Source: JBBQWZ01 sp038210135
GTDB lineage: Bacteria > Acidobacteriota > Terriglobia > Bryobacterales > Bryobacteraceae
Reading direction: 5' to 3'
Assembly: GCA_038210135.1 (NCBI GenBank)
Contig: JBBQWZ010000004.1
Span: 1 to 64,000 of the forward strand
Length of the DNA: 64,000 bases
Made by a program: the position numbers and the translations under genes. Shown in pieces: positions 61,525 through 64,000 of this stretch (position 1 is the stretch's first letter; every line of letters begins with the position of its first letter). Under the pieces are notes generated by a model, which was not told where the DNA came from, did not search any database, and saw only the letters and a list, made by a program, of their open reading frames with translations.

Positions 61525-63006
61525 ATGTTGTTCTTACAGAAATACGCGGCGGAGGCGTGGGTTGCGGTTGCGTTTGTTCTTTCGCGTATTTTATATTACG
61601 CGGCCGGCATTCGCTATGAGATCGGCCCAATCGACCACTTTTGGCAGATGTTAGATCCGGTCCTCTTGCGAAAGGATTTGCTTCGGAGCCTCTACTGGAT
61701 GCACATGCAGCCGCCAGGCTTCAACCTTTTGGTTGGCACTGTAGTCAAGGGTTTTCCCGAGAGCTATGGTTTGGTTCTAAACATCCTTTTTCTGGCTGGC
61801 GGACTTGTCGCAGCTATCCTAACTGTCCGTCTGATGAAGCGTCTTCACGTAACCGATGGAATCGCTGCTGTTCTTGCCATCATTTTCGTGGTCAGTCCAG
61901 GATGTGTCTTTAATGAAAACCTCGTATCATACGACTACCCGGTAATGATTCTGCTTGTTTGTGCCGCGGCGGCTTTATACAAACTTTGCGCAACATCTCG
62001 CGTTCTGTGGTCCGTGGTGTGTTTCGCTTCCATTTTGGCCCTATTTTATATACGGAATGTCTTCCATTTGGCTTATATCGTCCTGGTTGCTGGGGTGCTC
62101 TCCTGGTTCATGCCTCATCTTTTGCGGGTTATTTGGATTGGAGCAGCCCCTGCGTTTGCCGCCGCGGCGGCACTCTACCTAAAGAACTGGCTTCTGTTTG
62201 GTGTTTTCACAGGAAGTACCTGGATGGGCATGACTACCGGCGTCGTGACGACCTATCAGATGACGCCCGATGAGATTGACCGGCTGGTGACGCAAGGTGT
62301 TTTGACGCCAATCGCCCGCATTCCTCCTTTTAGCGACCTGAATTTGTATTTGCCATATATCCAGTTACCGGCTAAAACCGGCCTGCCGGTACTGGATGAC
62401 GCTGTCACCTCGACGGGGCATTCGAACTTCAATGCGCTGGGGTATTTTCAAGTTCATGAACAGTTTCTCCGAAACTCTAAGGCTGTATTGTTGCACTATC
62501 CGACAGCCTACCTGCGTTCCTGTGCCATTGCGTGGTTTGCCTATTTCCTGCCCGCCGGCGATATGCATTATTACGATGCTTCCAGGGCAAAGCTAGGCTT
62601 GTTCGACCGCGTCTATAGTGCGGTGTTTTATGGTAAATTTCGGGAGGCGAGTGATCGCAAACAGTTACGTGCGATTAAAGCATCCGGAAACACTTTTTCG
62701 TTAGTGCTTTATACCGGGCTCTTTCTGATGATTATACTGCCCCTGACGTTTTGTTGGGGGCTGGCTCAATTGGTCTTCAGGCGATTCCGGAGCAATTGGA
62801 CCCAGCCGGAGATCGCCCTGATCGCTTTTCTGGTTTTCAATATTGCGTTTGTGACTGCAACATCAAACCTGTTGTCGTCATTCGAGAACAACAGATATCG
62901 TTTCCCATTAGATCCGTTCTTCACCGTTCTGCTCGCAGCTCTCCTAACACAGACTTTGCGCGCGAGGCACAAGTCCAACAAGACGGCTGTTTCCGCTAAC
63001 AACTAA
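61525..63006 (+). CDS. Multi-spanning membrane protein, probable glycosyltransferase
   Basis: The start is ATG 61525, four bases after the previous stop; an earlier in-frame start at 61426 adds 33 residues that overlap the upstream gene. The 493-residue protein has about ten helices, beginning LFLQKYAAEAWVAVAFVLSR. Its first loop has IDHFWQMLDPVLLRKDLL and SLYWMHMQPPGFNLLVGTV, placed as in GT39-type enzymes. A large periplasmic loop lies near residues 250-320. No strict catalytic motif is visible, so the family is inferred from layout and neighbours. Confidence 0.7.
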   Translation: MLFLQKYAAEAWVAVAFVLSRILYYAAGIRYEIGPIDHFWQMLDPVLLRKDLLRSLYWMHMQPPGFNLLVGTVVKGFPESYGLVLNILFLAGGLVAAILTVRLMKRLHVTDGIAAVLAIIFVVSPGCVFNENLVSYDYPVMILLVCAAAALYKLCATSRVLWSVVCFASILALFYIRNVFHLAYIVLVAGVLSWFMPHLLRVIWIGAAPAFAAAAALYLKNWLLFGVFTGSTWMGMTTGVVTTYQMTPDEIDRLVTQGVLTPIARIPPFSDLNLYLPYIQLPAKTGLPVLDDAVTSTGHSNFNALGYFQVHEQFLRNSKAVLLHYPTAYLRSCAIAWFAYFLPAGDMHYYDASRAKLGLFDRVYSAVFYGKFREASDRKQLRAIKASGNTFSLVLYTGLFLMIILPLTFCWGLAQLVFRRFRSNWTQPEIALIAFLVFNIAFVTATSNLLSSFENNRYRFPLDPFFTVLLAALLTQTLRARHKSNKTAVSANN

Positions 63007-63162
63007 ATAGCCCTACTTCGGTCTATCGATCAGGGACGTTGGGCCGCGTACACGGGCGTGCAGGCAGCGGCCAGCAATGCCCTATACCGGCAGCTACATC
63101 CAGATCGCAATCAGGTAGCTGTCTTGTTACTGCCTGTTAGCCACCACTTGGATGGCGGTTTG

Positions 63163-63990
63163 TTACCCGGAGCGAGAAGAAAGGATCTGCTTGATCGAGG
63201 TGAATTGAAAATCTGTCAGGAGATGTTCCAGGCGATCAAGGGTTCGGTCGAGGTTGTTGTAGTGCCGGAAGGCCTTGACGGCGGGAAGGGAAACGCGAGG
63301 TTGCTGTGGATCGACCTCCCAGGGGTGGAGGTAGAAGATGACTGGCCGGCCGGCGGCATTACATTTCCGAATCAGAAACTTCGTGAGGGGGTAGGGAAAC
63401 AGGCGGAAATAACCTCCGCCGCTGCAAGGAATGCGCCGGCCGAACATGTTGGCGCAGCTCATGGGAAGCTCTGTAAGACCGTTATCCAGTTCATGGATGA
63501 CGAGGGGTGCGTCGCCGATCCCATAGTCAGGGTGAAAGCCGACCGGAAATATGGAGGAGTCGTACGTGAGGCCGCACTGCTTTAGGGTATCGACCGCCCA
63601 CCAGGTTTTACGGGTGATGGAGAAGGAAGGGGCGCGGAAGCCGGAGATGTGGGCGGAAGAGCACTTCGCGAGGACGTCCAAGGAACGTTCCAGGTCGGCT
63701 CGAAACTCATCGGGGCTCATGAAGGTGAGGAGTTTATGCGAGTAGCCGTGGGTGGCGATTTCGTGGCCCCGGCGTTCGACTTCGCGGACGAGATCGGGGT
63801 AGCGTTCGGCGATCCAGCCGAGCACGAAAAAGGTCCCTTCCACTTTATGCCTTTTGAGCACGTCGAGGATGAGAAGCGTGTTTCGCTCCACCCGGGATTC
63901 GAGCTTGTCCCATTCTTCGCGGGGGAAGACGTGACTTAGGTTTTGGACACAAAACCAGTCTTCGAGGTCGATGGAAAAGACGTTTTGCAT
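63163..63990 (-). CDS. DUF3473-type polysaccharide deacetylase
   Basis: The frame opens with ATG 63990 (a TTG lies one codon earlier), and an upstream Shine-Dalgarno would be just outside the window. The NodB-like domain is complete over 275 residues: VFSIDLEDWFCVQ (catalytic Asp pair), the metal His motif THGYSH, SGFRAPSFSITRKTWWAVD, and the end FYLHPWEVDPQQPRVSLP. This form, with SIDLEDW and the LHPWE tail, is the exosortase/PEP-CTERM-associated deacetylase type. It would de-N-acetylate the polysaccharide made by this locus. It is probably the last gene of a leftward set that begins beyond the window. Confidence 0.9.
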   Translation of the reverse strand: MQNVFSIDLEDWFCVQNLSHVFPREEWDKLESRVERNTLLILDVLKRHKVEGTFFVLGWIAERYPDLVREVERRGHEIATHGYSHKLLTFMSPDEFRADLERSLDVLAKCSSAHISGFRAPSFSITRKTWWAVDTLKQCGLTYDSSIFPVGFHPDYGIGDAPLVIHELDNGLTELPMSCANMFGRRIPCSGGGYFRLFPYPLTKFLIRKCNAAGRPVIFYLHPWEVDPQQPRVSLPAVKAFRHYNNLDRTLDRLEHLLTDFQFTSIKQILSSRSG

Positions 63991-64000
63991 CAAGGATTCC

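Noticed and set aside
1..64000. CRISPR arrays, insertion sequences or prophage
   Set aside because: No regularly spaced repeats, transposase or integrase motifs, or terminal inverted repeats were seen. The phage-like motif in the 33402 gene is a single short similarity in a protein with a signal peptide.

Overview
This is a GC-rich, gene-dense bacterial window. The gene content (OmcA/MtrC-family and DmsE-family decaheme cytochromes, a PQQ quinohaemoprotein, SMP-30 and PAP2 enzymes, and a large exopolysaccharide locus) and the dispersed intergenic repeats (cores CTCCCTTACGGTCGCGGTTC and GGCCGGAGGCCTATGCC) suggest an acidobacterium of the Solibacter/Bryobacter type. That placement is inference; there is no rRNA or other phylogenetic marker in the window. 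I found no rRNA, complete tRNA, CRISPR array, transposase or phage integrase.

Layout. 1-4.8 kb: small or poorly characterised genes, a family 2 glycosyltransferase, a Tat-exported SMP-30 lactonase-like protein and a PAP2 phosphatase, with repeats between them. 4.8-19.3 kb: an electron-transfer region. A PQQ dehydrogenase with an inserted haem c is read leftwards. A rightward, largely translationally coupled run encodes an OmcA/MtrC-like decaheme, a DmsE/MtrA-like decaheme and an MtrB-like porin, then a tetrahaem protein with four internal repeats, a 71-residue monohaem protein, a nine-haem/cytochrome b fusion (CbcL-like), a NapC-like multihaem protein and a small cytochrome c, followed by a P1B metal ATPase. 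I count 41 c-type haem sites in about 10 kb (40 CXXCH and one CX3CH). The natural reading is a complete quinol-to-outer-surface electron conduit.

19.4-27.6 kb: a Pat-like CoA-ligase/GNAT protein, a three-gene signalling set (PAS histidine kinase, single-domain receiver, NtrC-type activator) and a leftward three-gene set (tandem UspA, a small Cys-rich protein, an SRPBCC-like protein).

28-64 kb: an exopolysaccharide or O-antigen-type locus that runs off the right edge: asparagine synthetase, Wzx-like flippase, YdcF-like protein, GT4 and GT2 glycosyltransferases, an O-antigen ligase/polymerase, several multi-spanning GT39-like transferases, two acyltransferase-3 proteins, an acyl carrier protein with a KASIII-like synthase, an initiating glycosyl-1-phosphate transferase, GalE, Gmd, an RmlA-type nucleotidyltransferase, two glycosyltransferase/methyltransferase fusions with opposite domain order, an AlgI/AlgJ-like acetylation pair and a DUF3473-type polysaccharide deacetylase. 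Within it, at 33.4-38.5 kb, two secreted proteins of unknown function (434 and 1259 residues) sit in a stretch of visibly lower GC. Several starts were moved from the longest open frame to an internal start that has a signal peptide or overlaps the upstream stop; these are noted in each entry.
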